Below are positions 36,911 to 46,779 of a stretch of DNA of 64,000 nt, piece by piece. Each line of letters opens with the position of its first letter. The stretch's first letter is position 1. Under the pieces are notes generated by a model. The model was not told the DNA's origin and did no database searches. It saw nothing but the letters and a program-made list of their open reading frames with translations. Origin of the DNA: Photobacterium sp. DA100 (lineage in GTDB: Bacteria > Pseudomonadota > Gammaproteobacteria > Enterobacterales > Vibrionaceae); assembly GCF_029223585.1 (NCBI RefSeq), contig NZ_CP119423.1, positions 124,001 through 188,000 of the forward strand. Reading direction: 5' to 3'. A program made the position numbers and the translations under genes.

Positions 36911-37648
36911 TCAGTAGGACGGGGATAGATCCGATAGCCGGACCAGTTGGATCCCTTGCGCTTCGAGCTGCGGGAGTGCCTGGCCCAAGACATCAAGGGT
37001 GACCGGGTAAGGATGGCCGATAGCGATGGCATAGCCGTTTATCTTGGCCTGACGGATGGCTCTTGAGAGCTGTTGGTTGATGAATTTTTCGGTACTGAGA
37101 TGGTCGAGAAAAATATGGCGGCGCAGGGCGGGAACATTCTGTCGCTCGGCCTGCTTGAGGGCGACCGACTTGGCGGTGGTGCGGCTGTCGAGGAAGAACA
37201 GCCCTTGCTCGGACAACACTTCCATGACCCAGCTCATCGCCTGTGCGCTCTGGGTCAGGGAACTGCCCATGTGATTGTTGACGGCAATAGCATCCGGTAC
37301 CCTTTGCAGCCCCCAGCGCAGCACCTGCTGCAGTGTCTGCCGGTCCATGTCCCGGGTCAGGGTAGCCATCTCCAGCGGTGCCCGGTGCAGGGGTTCCATC
37401 GGCATATGGAGCAGGACATCGCGTCGCTGTTGGTGGGCCAACTTGCTGGTTGCTCGGTCATACGGGGTGTCGGGCAGGATGGATACACTGATCTGCGGCG
37501 GCAAGGCCGCTAGGGCCTCAGGCATACGTTGGTAGCCCAGATCGTCGATGACAATGGCCAATTTGGCCGCAACGGCCCCACTGGGTGCGCCAAGAATGGC
37601 GCATACGAGGGCAAGGGCCCATTTCTTTAATACTCGACTCGTTGCCAA
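36911..37648 (-). CDS. yibQ: Divergent polysaccharide deacetylase YibQ
   Basis: The protein is a periplasmic member of the divergent polysaccharide deacetylase family (YibQ). It has LAIVIDDLGYQR, VSILPDTPY, HMPMEP, NNHMGSSLT, and GHPYPVTLDVL, matching the family core. I place the start at TTG 37648 (residue MATSRVLKK), which has AAGGAA upstream and gives a clean signal peptide ending GAVAA; the longer in-frame TTG start would overlap the envC end and lacks an SD element. The result is 245 residues. It lies behind envC in a leftward gpmI-envC-yibQ cluster, as in E. coli. Confidence 0.85.
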   Translation of the reverse strand: MATSRVLKKWALALVCAILGAPSGAVAAKLAIVIDDLGYQRMPEALAALPPQISVSILPDTPYDRATSKLAHQQRRDVLLHMPMEPLHRAPLEMATLTRDMDRQTLQQVLRWGLQRVPDAIAVNNHMGSSLTQSAQAMSWVMEVLSEQGLFFLDSRTTAKSVALKQAERQNVPALRRHIFLDHLSTEKFINQQLSRAIRQAKINGYAIAIGHPYPVTLDVLGQALPQLEAQGIQLVRLSDLSPSY

Positions 37649-37713
37649 AAGCGATTCCTTGCTTATCGGTTGCAGCGGAAAATTGTTTGTCTGCGATGCC
37701 AGCAAATGGCCTG

Positions 37714-38868
37714 TTATCTTGTCAGCCAGGCGCGCGGGTTGGTCGGCGAACCCTTGCGGCGGATTTCAAAGTACAGGGAAGACTGTGCCTGGCCGCCACT
37801 ATCACCGATCAGGGCAATGTTCTCATTGGCCTGTACCGTATCACCGACCTTCTTGAGCAAGGTCTGGTTGTAGCCATAGAAGCTCATGTCGCCCTTGCCG
37901 TGGTCGACAGCCAGCACCAAACCGTAACCTCGTAGCCAATCGGCAAATACCACCTTGCCAGGATAAATGGCTTTGACTGGGCTGCCGGCTGATTGGGCAA
38001 TGACCATGCCTTTCCAGTGCAGCTCGCCTTGCTGACTGGTGCCATAGTTATGCAGGATCTGACCTTTGACCGGCCACGGCAGTTTGCCTTTTTGTTTGGC
38101 CAAACCATCCATCGGCACCCGGCGAGCCGCTTCTGCCGCTGCCCGGGCCTTTTCAATTTCCTTGATCAGCCGCTGCTCGTTTTCTTTCAGCTCGACCAGA
38201 TACTGGTTATCGGTGGTCAGCTGGCTGCGCAGGTTGTTTACGGTTTTCTGCCGTTGGTTGCGCTCCGATTCCAGCTTGCGTTTTTGTTCCGTGAGCTTGG
38301 CCAGCAATGCCTGTTGCTCTTTTTGTTGCTCAGTCAACTGGTGTTGCTTGAGCTGCAATTCGGTAGTGGTTGCTGCCAGCTCATCAAGCGCATGGCTGCG
38401 GGCCTGGCTGAGGCGCTCGGCATAGACGGTAAAGCGGTCGAGTTGGCTGCTGTCTTCACCGCTGAGCATCAGGGCCAATTGACTCTGCTTGCCTTGCTTG
38501 TAGTGGGCGTTGAGTAGTTCCTTGAGCAGCTCTTGCTGGCCGAGTTGCTGCTGGCGTAGCTGCTCGAGTTGTTGTCTCAGCGAGCGGATTGATCTATCTA
38601 ATTCGCCTGAGCGTTGTTCGGCTTGATGGATCGCCCTGGCGGTTTCGGCAATACCGACTTCCTGCTGGCGCAGGCTTTTCTGGAGCTGGTCAACCTTTTT
38701 GCGGTTGGTGGCGACCTGGTTTTGCTGGCGTGATATTTCCTGCTTGACCCCTTTGAGCTGGCCTTCATCGGCCAAGGCACTGGAGCCAAATAGCAGGCAT
38801 AGAAAAGCGCCAGTGCAAAATGCACTGGCGCGAAGACTATGGTGTAGGTGTTTGATAACTTCCCGCAT
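37714..38868 (-). CDS. envC: Murein hydrolase activator EnvC
   Basis: EnvC activates the amidases AmiA/AmiB at the septum. The 384-residue protein has a signal peptide (SAFCTGAFLCLLFGSSALADEG), a long coiled coil (residues about 40-250, Gln/Glu-rich), and a C-terminal LytM domain (VKGQILHNYGTS, KAIYPGKVVFADWLRGYG, LYFEIRRKG). The zinc ligands of active LytM proteases are missing (HNYGTS and FYGYN replace the histidines), which is normal for EnvC. It lies 8 bases behind gpmI. Confidence 0.94.
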   Translation of the reverse strand: MREVIKHLHHSLRASAFCTGAFLCLLFGSSALADEGQLKGVKQEISRQQNQVATNRKKVDQLQKSLRQQEVGIAETARAIHQAEQRSGELDRSIRSLRQQLEQLRQQQLGQQELLKELLNAHYKQGKQSQLALMLSGEDSSQLDRFTVYAERLSQARSHALDELAATTTELQLKQHQLTEQQKEQQALLAKLTEQKRKLESERNQRQKTVNNLRSQLTTDNQYLVELKENEQRLIKEIEKARAAAEAARRVPMDGLAKQKGKLPWPVKGQILHNYGTSQQGELHWKGMVIAQSAGSPVKAIYPGKVVFADWLRGYGLVLAVDHGKGDMSFYGYNQTLLKKVGDTVQANENIALIGDSGGQAQSSLYFEIRRKGSPTNPRAWLTR

Positions 38869-38876
38869 GGGGGAGA

Positions 38877-40418
38877 TTATTTCAGATCAAACAGCACCTG
38901 ACCAGTCATCTCTGCAGGGATTTCCATATCTGTTAGGGCCAGCATAGTTGGCGCTAGATCAGACAGCTTACCGCCTTCTTTCAGCGTCAGCGCTTTGTCA
39001 CCTACGTACACTAGCGGTACAGGTAGGTTGGTGTGCGCCGTGTGGATACCACCGGTTTCCGGGTTAACCATCATTTCTGCGTTACCGTGGTCGGCAGTGA
39101 TCAGCAACTGGCCGTCCATTTCACGGATAGCTTCCACCACGCGACCCAGGCAGCCGTCAACCGCTTCGGTTGCTTGCACGGCAGCATCGTAAACGCCGGT
39201 GTGGCCAACCATATCCAGGTTAGGGTAGTTACAGATAATGGTATCGAACTCACCGCTCTTGATGGCCGCAACCAGTTTGTCAGTCAGCTCAGGTGCGCTC
39301 ATTTCAGGCTGCAGATCGTAAGTCGCGACTTTCGGCGAAGCCACTAGCTGGCGCTCTTCGCCGTCAAACTCGTTCTCTACGCCGCCGTTGAAGAAGAAGG
39401 TCACGTGCGCGTACTTCTCAGTTTCGGAGATACGTAGCTGCTTCTTGCCTTTCTTCGATAGCCACTCACCTAGAGTGTTAACCAGGTCTGCCGGTGGGAA
39501 AGCGATAGGCAGGTTGATGTCAGCGGCGTACTGGGTCAGCATCACGACATCCGCAAGTGCCGGGAATTGAGCACGCTCAAAACCAGCGAAGTCAACTTCG
39601 AAGGCGCGGGTGATTTGGCGTGCACGGTCAGCACGGTAGTTCATGAAGATAACCGCGTCGCCATCTTCCATTGCCGCAACGTCCTGGCCTTCGGCACGGA
39701 TTTCAGTCGCTTTAACGAACTCGTCGTTCTCGTCACGGGCGTAAGCCGCTTGTAGGCCTTCCACGGCAGATGCCGCGTTGAACTCAGCGTTGGCTGCTGT
39801 CAGTAGGTTGTAGGCAACTTCAACGCGATCCCAGTTGTTGTCACGGTCCATCGCGTAGTAACGACCCACGAGAGATGCAACGCGGCCTTTGCCTAGCTCA
39901 GCAAACAGGGCGTCGAAACGCTCAAGTGATGCCTGTGCGCTACGAGGTGGCGTATCACGGCCGTCAAGGAAGCAGTGTAGGTAGATCTTCTCAGCACCGC
40001 GCTTGGCTGCCATTTCAACAGCGGCTGCGATGTGGTCTTCGTGGCTGTGAACACCGCCCGGAGACATCAGGCCCATGATGTGTACAGCTTTGCCTGCGTT
40101 AACGGCTTTGTCGATAGCGCCTGTCATCGCAGGGTTTTCGAAGAAGTCGCCGTCAGCAATTGACTTGGTGATGCGGGTTAGATCTTGGTAAACGATGCGG
40201 CCGGCACCGATGTTGGTGTGACCTACTTCAGAGTTACCCATCTGGCCGTCAGGCAGGCCAACATCCATACCTGATGCTGAGATCAGGGTATTTGCTTCGT
40301 TTGCCATCAGGCCGTCGATAACTGGCGTGTTGGCGTTAGCAATAGCGTTGTTGGCGTTGTCTTGGCGGTAACCCCAGCCATCTAGGATAACCAAAGCCAA
40401 TGGCTTCTTAGCAGACAT
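38877..40418 (-). CDS. gpmI: 2,3-bisphosphoglycerate-independent phosphoglycerate mutase
   Basis: GpmI interconverts 3- and 2-phosphoglycerate in glycolysis with a manganese centre. The 513-residue protein has [10 protein letters not shown], the phosphoserine motif QMGNSEVGH with Ser63, [37 protein letters not shown], and ADHGNAEMM. Start MSAKKPLAL at 40418 has GAGGGA upstream; an in-frame start 15 codons earlier would hide it. It is the first gene of gpmI-envC-yibQ and has two inverted repeats in its leader. Confidence 0.96.
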   Translation of the reverse strand: MSAKKPLALVILDGWGYRQDNANNAIANANTPVIDGLMANEANTLISASGMDVGLPDGQMGNSEVGHTNIGAGRIVYQDLTRITKSIADGDFFENPAMTGAIDKAVNAGKAVHIMGLMSPGGVHSHEDHIAAAVEMAAKRGAEKIYLHCFLDGRDTPPRSAQASLERFDALFAELGKGRVASLVGRYYAMDRDNNWDRVEVAYNLLTAANAEFNAASAVEGLQAAYARDENDEFVKATEIRAEGQDVAAMEDGDAVIFMNYRADRARQITRAFEVDFAGFERAQFPALADVVMLTQYAADINLPIAFPPADLVNTLGEWLSKKGKKQLRISETEKYAHVTFFFNGGVENEFDGEERQLVASPKVATYDLQPEMSAPELTDKLVAAIKSGEFDTIICNYPNLDMVGHTGVYDAAVQATEAVDGCLGRVVEAIREMDGQLLITADHGNAEMMVNPETGGIHTAHTNLPVPLVYVGDKALTLKEGGKLSDLAPTMLALTDMEIPAEMTGQVLFDLK

Positions 40419-40840
40419 ATGCTGTCCCTCGTATGTTAAAACCTGAAATGTAATTTCGATCAATTACCTAAGCCCTCATTGGCGGGGACTTAGGGAATTG
40501 ATCGCAGCGGCCGTAATTTTACTACAGTTTATGGCGCAAACTGTAGGTCAAGATCAAACTATGCTGTAAATAGATTGTTATCTTCCTACGGAAATATATT
40601 CATTTCTGCCTTTCAGTGTAAGCCCTGAAGCACAGTTTTTTTCACTTTTTATTGTGCTGCAATAATGCTCAAGCCAGTTAAGACTTATACTGAGAGCGCC
40701 AAAGGCCAGTGAGCCGCCGCGCGGATTTATTGCATCCTGCTGTACAACTAGGCTGTCGCGGGTATACTCGGGGTCTTTGAATTTTGTCGACTCGAGCCTG
40801 GGTTACAGCAGGCTGGTATTAGGAATATAGAGCGAAGGTC
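40419..40840. promoter_or_regulatory. gpmI-yibN divergent region with two inverted repeats
   Basis: This 422-base spacer holds the promoters for leftward gpmI and rightward yibN. CGATCAATT (40457-40465) pairs with AATTGATCG (40496-40504), with CCTAAG/CTTAGG arms inside. Next to it CTACAGTTT (40522-40530) pairs with AAACTGTAG (40538-40546) around a 7-base spacer. Both sit 40-130 bases upstream of gpmI. Further right the DNA is AT-rich and I see no gene. Confidence 0.6.
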
Positions 40841-41290
40841 ATGCAGCAATACATTGATTTTGTAACAAGTAACCCAATGTTGTCATTGGTATGGGTTGGC
40901 TTGGTTGTGGCTATCATTACGTCTTACGTCAAGCAAAAGACGGCTGGCTACAAGATTGTCACCCCAAATGAAGCGACCGTGATGGTCAACCGTGAAGATG
41001 GCGTGTTTGTCGATATCCGTAGCCGCGACGAGTACCGTGGCGGCCATATTGCTGGCGCACTTCACATTTTGCCTAGCCAAATCAAAGAACAGAACTTGGC
41101 AGATCTTGAAAAATACAAGCAAGCCCCAATCATCGTAGTATGCAAGACAGGTCAAACGGCGCAAGAAAGTGCCAACCTGCTGAGCAAAGCCGGTTTCGAG
41201 AACGTGAACCTGCTCAAAGACGGCCTGATTTCTTGGAACGAGGCGAACCTGCCGCTGATCCGCAGTAAGTCAGGCAAGGCAAGAAAGTAA
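40841..41290 (+). CDS. yibN: Membrane-anchored rhodanese-like protein YibN
   Basis: The 149-residue protein has an N-terminal membrane helix (LSLVWVGLVVAIITSYV; residues 14-30) and a cytoplasmic rhodanese domain with EDGVFVDIRSRDEYRGGHI and the active-site loop VVCKTGQTA (Cys101). It likely handles sulfane sulfur or anchors partners at the inner membrane; the physiological role is not settled. It precedes secB and gpsA in the same order as in E. coli (yibN-grxC-secB), but grxC is absent here. Confidence 0.9.
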   Translation: MQQYIDFVTSNPMLSLVWVGLVVAIITSYVKQKTAGYKIVTPNEATVMVNREDGVFVDIRSRDEYRGGHIAGALHILPSQIKEQNLADLEKYKQAPIIVVCKTGQTAQESANLLSKAGFENVNLLKDGLISWNEANLPLIRSKSGKARK

Positions 41291-41419
41291 TTTTGCCCTC
41301 CCGCGGCACACTCGGTTGGGCTGCGGGGACATACCGAATTTTGTGCAGTTGTGATAGTTATCATGGTTGCGATATTGATAGGCTCACTTCCGTGGGCATG
41401 AGAGAAAAAGGACTCTAAC

Positions 41420-41890
41420 ATGGCTGAAGCAGCAAACAACGAAGCACAGCAAAACTTCCAAATCCAGCGTATCTTCCTGAAAGATGTGTCTTTCGAAGCA
41501 CCAAACTCACCACAGATGTTCCAGAAAGAGTGGAACCCAGACGTGAAACTGGATCTAGACACGCAGAGCCGCGAACTGGGTGAAGGTGTATTCGAGGTTG
41601 TTCTTCGTCTGACTGTAACGGTGAAGAATGAAGAAGAAACTGCATTCCTATGTGAAGTTCAGCAGGGCGGTATCTTCTCAGTTGCGGGTATGGAAGCACC
41701 ACAGCTTGCCCACTGCCTAGGCGCATTCTGCCCGAACATCCTGTTCCCATATGCTCGCGAAACGATTTCAAGCCTAGTGGTTAAGGGTACATTCCCTCAG
41801 CTGAACCTAGCACCGGTTAACTTCGATGCACTGTTCATGAACTACCTGCAGAACCAGGCGCAAGCTAACCCAGAAAACACCGAAGCGTAA
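41420..41890 (+). CDS. secB: Protein-export chaperone SecB
   Basis: SecB keeps preproteins unfolded and hands them to SecA. The 156-residue acidic protein has [30 protein letters not shown], and [36 protein letters not shown] (broken by family segments), which are diagnostic. AGGACT lies before the ATG. It is followed by gpsA after 17 bases, in one operon. Confidence 0.97.
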   Translation: MAEAANNEAQQNFQIQRIFLKDVSFEAPNSPQMFQKEWNPDVKLDLDTQSRELGEGVFEVVLRLTVTVKNEEETAFLCEVQQGGIFSVAGMEAPQLAHCLGAFCPNILFPYARETISSLVVKGTFPQLNLAPVNFDALFMNYLQNQAQANPENTEA

Positions 41891-41907
41891 GCTTTAGGGT
41901 GGACACA

Positions 41908-42924
41908 ATGAATCCAGGCTCAGAACAAGTAATTTCCATGGCGGTGCTAGGCGCCGGCTCATACGGTACCTCATTGGCTATTTCCTTGGCCCGTAACGGT
42001 GCTAATGTGATCCTGTGGGGCCACGAGCCGGAGCATATGGCGCAGCTGGAAATGGATCGTGCCAACGAGGCATTCCTGCCGGGTGTCGCTTTCCCCGATT
42101 CCCTGATTGTCACTGCCGACTTGGAGCAGGCCGTCAAGGCCAGCCGCGATCTGTTGGTGGTGGTGCCGAGCCATGTGTTCGGCGAGGTACTGGGCAATGT
42201 CAAGCCGCACTTGCGTGACGACTCCCGCGTCTGCTGGGCGACCAAGGGGCTGGAGCCGGAAACGGGCCGCCTGCTCAAAGACGTGGCCGTTGAGGCGCTG
42301 GGTGAAGATGTGCCGTTGGCGGTATTGTCAGGACCGACGTTTGCCAAGGAACTTGCTGCAGGTATGCCGACAGCGATTTCCGTGGCGTCGCCGGATGACG
42401 AGTTTGTTCGCGATCTGCAGGACAAAATTCACTGCAGCAAAACCTTCCGGGTTTACAGCAACAGCGATTTTACCGGTATGCAGCTGGGCGGTGCGGTCAA
42501 GAACGTGATTGCGATTGGTGCGGGGATGTCGGATGGTATTGGCTTTGGTGCCAACGCCCGTACCGCATTGATCACCCGCGGTCTGGCCGAAATGTCACGC
42601 TTGGGTGCTGCATTGGGTGCTCAGCCTGAAACCTTTATGGGGATGGCTGGCCTTGGTGATTTGGTGCTGACTTGTACCGATAACCAATCTCGCAACCGCC
42701 GTTTCGGCTTGGCGCTGGGCCAAGGCAAAGACGTTGACCAGGCCCAGGAAGAAATTGGCCAGGTGGTCGAGGGCTATCGCAACACCAAGGAAGTCTGGGT
42801 TCTTTCTCAGCGGATGGGGGTCGAAATGCCGATCACCGAACAGATCTACCAAGTGCTGTACCAGGGCAAAGATGCCCGCGAAGCGGCCAAGGATCTGCTG
42901 GCCCGCGAGAAAAAAGACGAATAA
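41908..42924 (+). CDS. gpsA: Glycerol-3-phosphate dehydrogenase [NAD(P)+]
   Basis: GpsA reduces dihydroxyacetone phosphate to sn-glycerol-3-phosphate for phospholipids. The protein has the dinucleotide motif [44 protein letters not shown] with the catalytic Lys, and [13 protein letters not shown]. Start MNPGSEQ (41908) is preferred over a GTG three codons upstream because AGGGTGG is correctly placed for it. The result is 338 residues. It is co-directional with secB and cysE, but a terminator follows at 42967. Confidence 0.96.
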   Translation: MNPGSEQVISMAVLGAGSYGTSLAISLARNGANVILWGHEPEHMAQLEMDRANEAFLPGVAFPDSLIVTADLEQAVKASRDLLVVVPSHVFGEVLGNVKPHLRDDSRVCWATKGLEPETGRLLKDVAVEALGEDVPLAVLSGPTFAKELAAGMPTAISVASPDDEFVRDLQDKIHCSKTFRVYSNSDFTGMQLGGAVKNVIAIGAGMSDGIGFGANARTALITRGLAEMSRLGAALGAQPETFMGMAGLGDLVLTCTDNQSRNRRFGLALGQGKDVDQAQEEIGQVVEGYRNTKEVWVLSQRMGVEMPITEQIYQVLYQGKDAREAAKDLLAREKKDE

Positions 42925-42966
42925 CAGTTTGGAGTCCTATGCATCCAATCTGTTCTACTTAAGATG

Positions 42967-43002
42967 CAACGCGGGCTGTTTTGGCCTGCGTTGTTTTTTT
43001 TT
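42967..43002 (+). terminator. Terminator between gpsA and cysE
   Basis: A 10-bp stem CAACGCGGGC / GCCTGCGTTG (one G-U) is followed by nine T residues. It should end most secB-gpsA transcripts before cysE. Confidence 0.88.
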
Positions 43003-43059
43003 CAGGGCGCGTTAAAGTTAAAGCAAGCCGATACCAACAGTAATGATACCGAGGGTAAT

Positions 43060-43881
43060 GTGAGGGAATGTCAACAATATGCCGTTTGGCAGGCTATCAA
43101 GCAGGAAGCAAGGCAGCAGTCAGAGCAGGAGCCGATGCTCGCGAGCTTTTACCATGCCACCATTATCAAGCACGATAACCTGGCTGCGGCACTGAGCTAT
43201 ATTTTGGCCAATAAGCTGGCCACGCCATCGATGCCAGCCATGGCGGTACGTGAAGTGATAGAAGAGGCTTTTGCTGCCGATTGTCTGATCACCGAGTCAG
43301 CGGCCTGTGATATTCGGGCTGTTGTCGAGCGGGATCCGGCGGTAGAGATGTTTTCTATCCCTTTGCTCTACCTCAAGGGCTTCCATGCCTTGCAGGGCTA
43401 CCGGGTGGCCAACTGGCTGTGGAAACAGAAACGTGTGGCGCTGGCGGTGTATTTGCAAAACCAAATTTCGGTCGCCTGCCAGGTGGATGTCCACCCGGCG
43501 GCACGCATCGGCCAAGGCATCATGTTCGACCATGCCACCGGGATTGTGATCGGTGAGACAGCAGTGATCGAGAATGACGTGTCTATCCTGCAGGACGTTA
43601 CTCTGGGCGGTACCGGTAAGGAAGGGGGCGATCGCCACCCGAAAATCCGCGAAGGGGTGATGATCGGTGCCGGGGCCAAGATCCTGGGCAATATCGAAGT
43701 GGGCGAGGGCGCCAAGATCGGCTCCTGCTCGGTGGTGCTCAATCCTGTGCCGCCCCATACCACTGTCGCCGGTGTGCCGGCCAAGATCGTCGGCCGCCCG
43801 AGCAGCGACAAGCCGTCGATGGACATGGACCAGCAGTTCAACGGCACCAGCCAGACTTTCACGGCCGGGGATGGAATATAG
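43060..43881 (+). CDS. cysE: Serine O-acetyltransferase CysE
   Basis: CysE acetylates serine, the first step of cysteine synthesis. The protein has an N-terminal helical domain (EPMLASFYHATIIKHDNLAA) and a left-handed beta-helix with hexapeptide repeats (GIMFDHATGIVIGETAVI, GGDRHPKIREGVMIGAGAKI). The C-terminal tail ends in DGI and may bind CysK. A GTG start at 43060 (VRECQQYAVWQ) with GAGGG upstream gives 273 residues, equal to E. coli CysE; an upstream in-frame ATG lies inside the terminator and is unlikely. Confidence 0.95.
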   Translation: MRECQQYAVWQAIKQEARQQSEQEPMLASFYHATIIKHDNLAAALSYILANKLATPSMPAMAVREVIEEAFAADCLITESAACDIRAVVERDPAVEMFSIPLLYLKGFHALQGYRVANWLWKQKRVALAVYLQNQISVACQVDVHPAARIGQGIMFDHATGIVIGETAVIENDVSILQDVTLGGTGKEGGDRHPKIREGVMIGAGAKILGNIEVGEGAKIGSCSVVLNPVPPHTTVAGVPAKIVGRPSSDKPSMDMDQQFNGTSQTFTAGDGI

Positions 43882-43982
43882 AAGAGCGGTACTATGGTTC
43901 TAAGGCGCTTTGGTCCTATGGGATGAGAAGCGGAGTGATGGCAAAGATTGGCACTATGGTGCTGCAGAGGGAGCCGTCCTGC

Positions 43983-44006
43983 AGAACCACAGAACCACAG
44001 AACCAC
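43983..44006. repeat. Tandem 8-bp repeat AGAACCAC, 3 copies
   Basis: Three exact AGAACCAC units lie after the cysE stop and run into a terminator stem. The unit is the same as at 1501. Between cysE and the array, GGTTCT and GGTCCT motifs near 43898-43917 look like reverse-complement remnants. Confidence 0.88.
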
Positions 44007-44037
44007 AAAAGCGAGAGCCACTGCTCTCGCTTTTTTT
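44007..44037. terminator. Bidirectional terminator between cysE and trmL
   Basis: The stem AAAAGCGAGAGC / GCTCTCGCTTTT closes a CACT loop and is followed by a T-run on plus, with a matching A-run for the minus strand. Confidence 0.88.
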
Positions 44038-44068
44038 GTATCTGGCTATCGATAAAACGCTTAGCCTG

Positions 44069-44542
44069 TTACACCGCACCCTTGAAGCCAAGTTGGCGCC
44101 AGGCCTCGTAGCCAATGATTGCCGCGGCATTGGATAGGTTCAAGCTGCGGCTGTCCGGGTGCATTGGGATACGCAGGCGCTGCTCGAGCGGCAGGCTTTC
44201 GATCAGCTCGGCGGGTAGGCCGCGGGTTTCCGGGCCGAACAGCAGTACATCGCCTTCTTCGAACTTGGCGTTGGTGTGGAAGTTGGTGGTCTTGGTGGTG
44301 CAGGCGAAGATCCGGCGCTCGCCGATGTGGGCAAGAAAGGCCTCGAAATTGGCATGGCGGTGGACGTGGGCCAGATCGTGGTAGTCCAGGCCGGCACGGC
44401 GCAGCTTTTTCTCTTCCAGGTCGAAGCCCAGCGGTTCGATCAAGTGGAGGTTGGCCCCACAGTTAGCGCAGAGGCGGATGATGTTGCCGGTATTTGGGGC
44501 GATCTCCGGTTCGTAAAGGGCGATATCAAACATAGTAGACAA
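44069..44542 (-). CDS. trmL: tRNA (cytidine/uridine-34-2'-O)-methyltransferase TrmL
   Basis: TrmL methylates the wobble ribose of two leucine tRNAs. The 157-residue minimal SPOUT protein has [29 protein letters not shown], and [19 protein letters not shown], the three knot motifs. The absence of an extension separates it from TrmH. The cysE-trmL adjacency recalls the E. coli order. Confidence 0.95.
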   Translation of the reverse strand: MSTMFDIALYEPEIAPNTGNIIRLCANCGANLHLIEPLGFDLEEKKLRRAGLDYHDLAHVHRHANFEAFLAHIGERRIFACTTKTTNFHTNAKFEEGDVLLFGPETRGLPAELIESLPLEQRLRIPMHPDSRSLNLSNAAAIIGYEAWRQLGFKGAV

Positions 44543-44645
44543 TCCGTGGTGACAATCGCGCTATTGTACGGGAAAAGCGCAGCAGAAAAAATCGCCGGCA
44601 AGCGGCGACCTGGTTGCAGGCCGCTGCTTGCGTTGGTCCTGGCGG

Positions 44646-46007
44646 CTAGCGCGATAGCGGCAGGGTGATGGTGACCTTGAGCCCGCCCAGCTCGCTGCGG
44701 CAGGCCTTGATGGCGCCGCTGTGTTGGCGGATGGCGCTTTCGGTGATGGCGAGGCCAAGGCCGGTACCGCCGCTGCTGCGATCCCGTGCGGTCGAGACGC
44801 GGTAGAACGGGCGGAAGATATCATCCAATTCGTTGTCGGGGACGCCTTCGCCGTTGTCCTCGACCGTGATACAAAGATGCTTTGCCTGGGCCTCAAAGCG
44901 GATCCGGATATGATCGTTACCGTATTTAATAGCATTGCGGACGACGTTTTCCAGTGCGCTGATCAGCAAGTTGGGGTTACCGTGCAGCGGCCATTCTTCC
45001 AGCGGGGTATAGTCCAGCTGCTTGCCGCACTGCTCGGCTTCGAAGCGGGCATCTTCCAGCATGTCGAACCACAGCGAGGCGGCATCGGTGGCCTCCCGCT
45101 GCTCATGGCTGTTGACCTGCATCCGAGACAGCTCCAGCAACTCCGCAATCATGATTTCCAGCCGCTCGGCCTCGGTATCTATCCGTGTCAGCTCGTTGCT
45201 CTCGCCTTGTTTGCGCTTGGCCAGGGCGGTAGCCATTCGCAACCGGGTCAGCGGTGAGCGCAATTCATGGCTGATATCGGACAGCAAGCGCTGCTGGCCG
45301 CCAATCATATGGTTGATAGCCTGCACCATTTGGTTGAAGCTGGCGCCTGCCTGCTTGAATTCCTTCGAGCCGGACTCGAGCTGTGGATCGGCCTCGAACT
45401 CCCCTTTGGCTACCCGCTCGGCGGCATTTTGCAAGCGGCGGGCCGGCAGGGATATGGCCCAGGCCAACCACAGCAGCAGCGGGGTACTGACCAGCATGGT
45501 CAGCAGCAGTAGCTGGAAAGGCCTGTCCAGGATCTGGATGAAAAACGGCGGCGGCTCCCTGACGATCCGGCCGACATACATCAACAAGGTGTCGCCCTTG
45601 TGCTGGACCTCGAACGGGCCGGCCATCATCCAGCGGCCATAGAGCTTTTGCTTGGGCTCGCTGGGGCTGTCGGCCATGGTAATGAAGTTGCGCAGTGCTT
45701 TGCTGTTGCGCCGCGGGGAAATGACATCGCCATCGGTGGTGGTGAAGTAGAGCTGGAACCCCTTGTGGCGGTTGTGGTCGGTAAAGCGGCCGAGCTTCTT
45801 CTCCAGCGAGCCGCCATCGCGGGAGATCTGGCTGGATATGCTGGCAGCCGACTCCTGAAATCGCTCTTGCTGCGGTTGGGGAATGGTGTGCTGGGTACGT
45901 GGATCCAGGTTGGGCAGCAACAGCAGCACCAGAACCACAAGCAAGAGGGTGAGCCAGAACACCGCAAAGATACGGCCATACAGGCTGGAAAAGCGCGGCA
46001 GCTTCAT
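44646..46007 (-). CDS. cpxA: Envelope stress histidine kinase CpxA
   Basis: CpxA senses misfolded envelope proteins and phosphorylates CpxR. The 453-residue protein has TM1 (IFAVFWLTLLLVVLVLLLL, residues 13-31), a periplasmic sensor domain, and TM2 near 165-183. A HAMP linker follows, then the H-box SDISHELRSPLTRLR with His247. The ATP-binding boxes are N (ENVVRNAIKYGN), G1 (EDNGEGV) and G2 (GTGLGLAI). Its start overlaps the cpxR stop by one base (TAATG), implying translational coupling. Confidence 0.96.
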   Translation of the reverse strand: MKLPRFSSLYGRIFAVFWLTLLLVVLVLLLLPNLDPRTQHTIPQPQQERFQESAASISSQISRDGGSLEKKLGRFTDHNRHKGFQLYFTTTDGDVISPRRNSKALRNFITMADSPSEPKQKLYGRWMMAGPFEVQHKGDTLLMYVGRIVREPPPFFIQILDRPFQLLLLTMLVSTPLLLWLAWAISLPARRLQNAAERVAKGEFEADPQLESGSKEFKQAGASFNQMVQAINHMIGGQQRLLSDISHELRSPLTRLRMATALAKRKQGESNELTRIDTEAERLEIMIAELLELSRMQVNSHEQREATDAASLWFDMLEDARFEAEQCGKQLDYTPLEEWPLHGNPNLLISALENVVRNAIKYGNDHIRIRFEAQAKHLCITVEDNGEGVPDNELDDIFRPFYRVSTARDRSSGGTGLGLAITESAIRQHSGAIKACRSELGGLKVTITLPLSR

Positions 46008-46699
46008 TACGCGTCCTCGACCAGCAGGTAGCCCTTACCACGCAGGGTCTTGATCCACGGCTTGCCGTCATCGCGCTCGGGCAGCTTCTTGCGCAGGTTG
46101 GAAACATGCATGTCGATGGCACGGTCGAACGGGGCCAGCCGCTTGCCAAGGACCTCGAGGCTGAGTTCGTTCTTGGCAATGATCTTGCCCGGATGCTGGA
46201 CAAAGTAGCTTAGCAGTGCCAGCTCGGTGCCGGTCATCTCGATAGGGCTGCCGTGGCAAAGTACTTCCTGCCGGCCTGGATATATTTCGATCTCCTGATA
46301 GTTCAGGCACTCGGGCCCAGCCTTGGTGGCGGTATTCCGGTTTTGGGTCCGGCGCAGGATAGCGCGAATGCGGGCCAGCAGCTCCCGATCGCTAAATGGC
46401 TTGGGCATATAGTCATCGGCGCCCAACTCCAGCCCGAGTACCCGGTCTATTTCTTCGCCCTTGGCGGTCAGCATCAACACTGGGGTTTCATGCTTCTCAC
46501 GCAGGCGACGCAGCATCTCGGTACCGTTCATGACCGGCATCATCACGTCGAGCAAGATCAGATCAATGCTGTCGTCGACCTTGGCCAATCCTTCCTCGCC
46601 ATTATTGGCCTCGACAACCTCAAACCCTTCCATATCGAGAATGTCGGACAGCAAGGAGGTCAATTCGGTATCATCATCAACAAGCAGGATTTTGGCCAT
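46007..46699 (-). CDS. cpxR: Envelope stress response regulator CpxR
   Basis: CpxR activates envelope folding and degradation factors. The 230-residue protein has the receiver KILLVDDDTELTSLLSDIL with Asp51 in LILLDVMMP and Lys in YMPKPFSDREL. A winged-helix domain follows (LTGTEL-type ALLSYFVQHPG, RAIDMHVSNLRKKL, LRGKGYLL). The numbering matches E. coli. It is divergent from cpxP across about 190 bases that hold a CpxR box. Confidence 0.97.
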   Translation of the reverse strand: MAKILLVDDDTELTSLLSDILDMEGFEVVEANNGEEGLAKVDDSIDLILLDVMMPVMNGTEMLRRLREKHETPVLMLTAKGEEIDRVLGLELGADDYMPKPFSDRELLARIRAILRRTQNRNTATKAGPECLNYQEIEIYPGRQEVLCHGSPIEMTGTELALLSYFVQHPGKIIAKNELSLEVLGKRLAPFDRAIDMHVSNLRKKLPERDDGKPWIKTLRGKGYLLVEDA

Positions 46700-46779
46700 A
46701 GTCTCTACCTTTAATAAGCAACAGCGATAAGGTAAGTATCCCTAATCGTTGCAGGGTCGCCAAGTAAAACTGGTTTGGC

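Noticed and set aside
42964..43059. Longer cysE start at an upstream ATG
   Set aside because: It begins inside the gpsA terminator stem; the GTG at 43060 gives the usual 273-residue length and has a good ribosome site.
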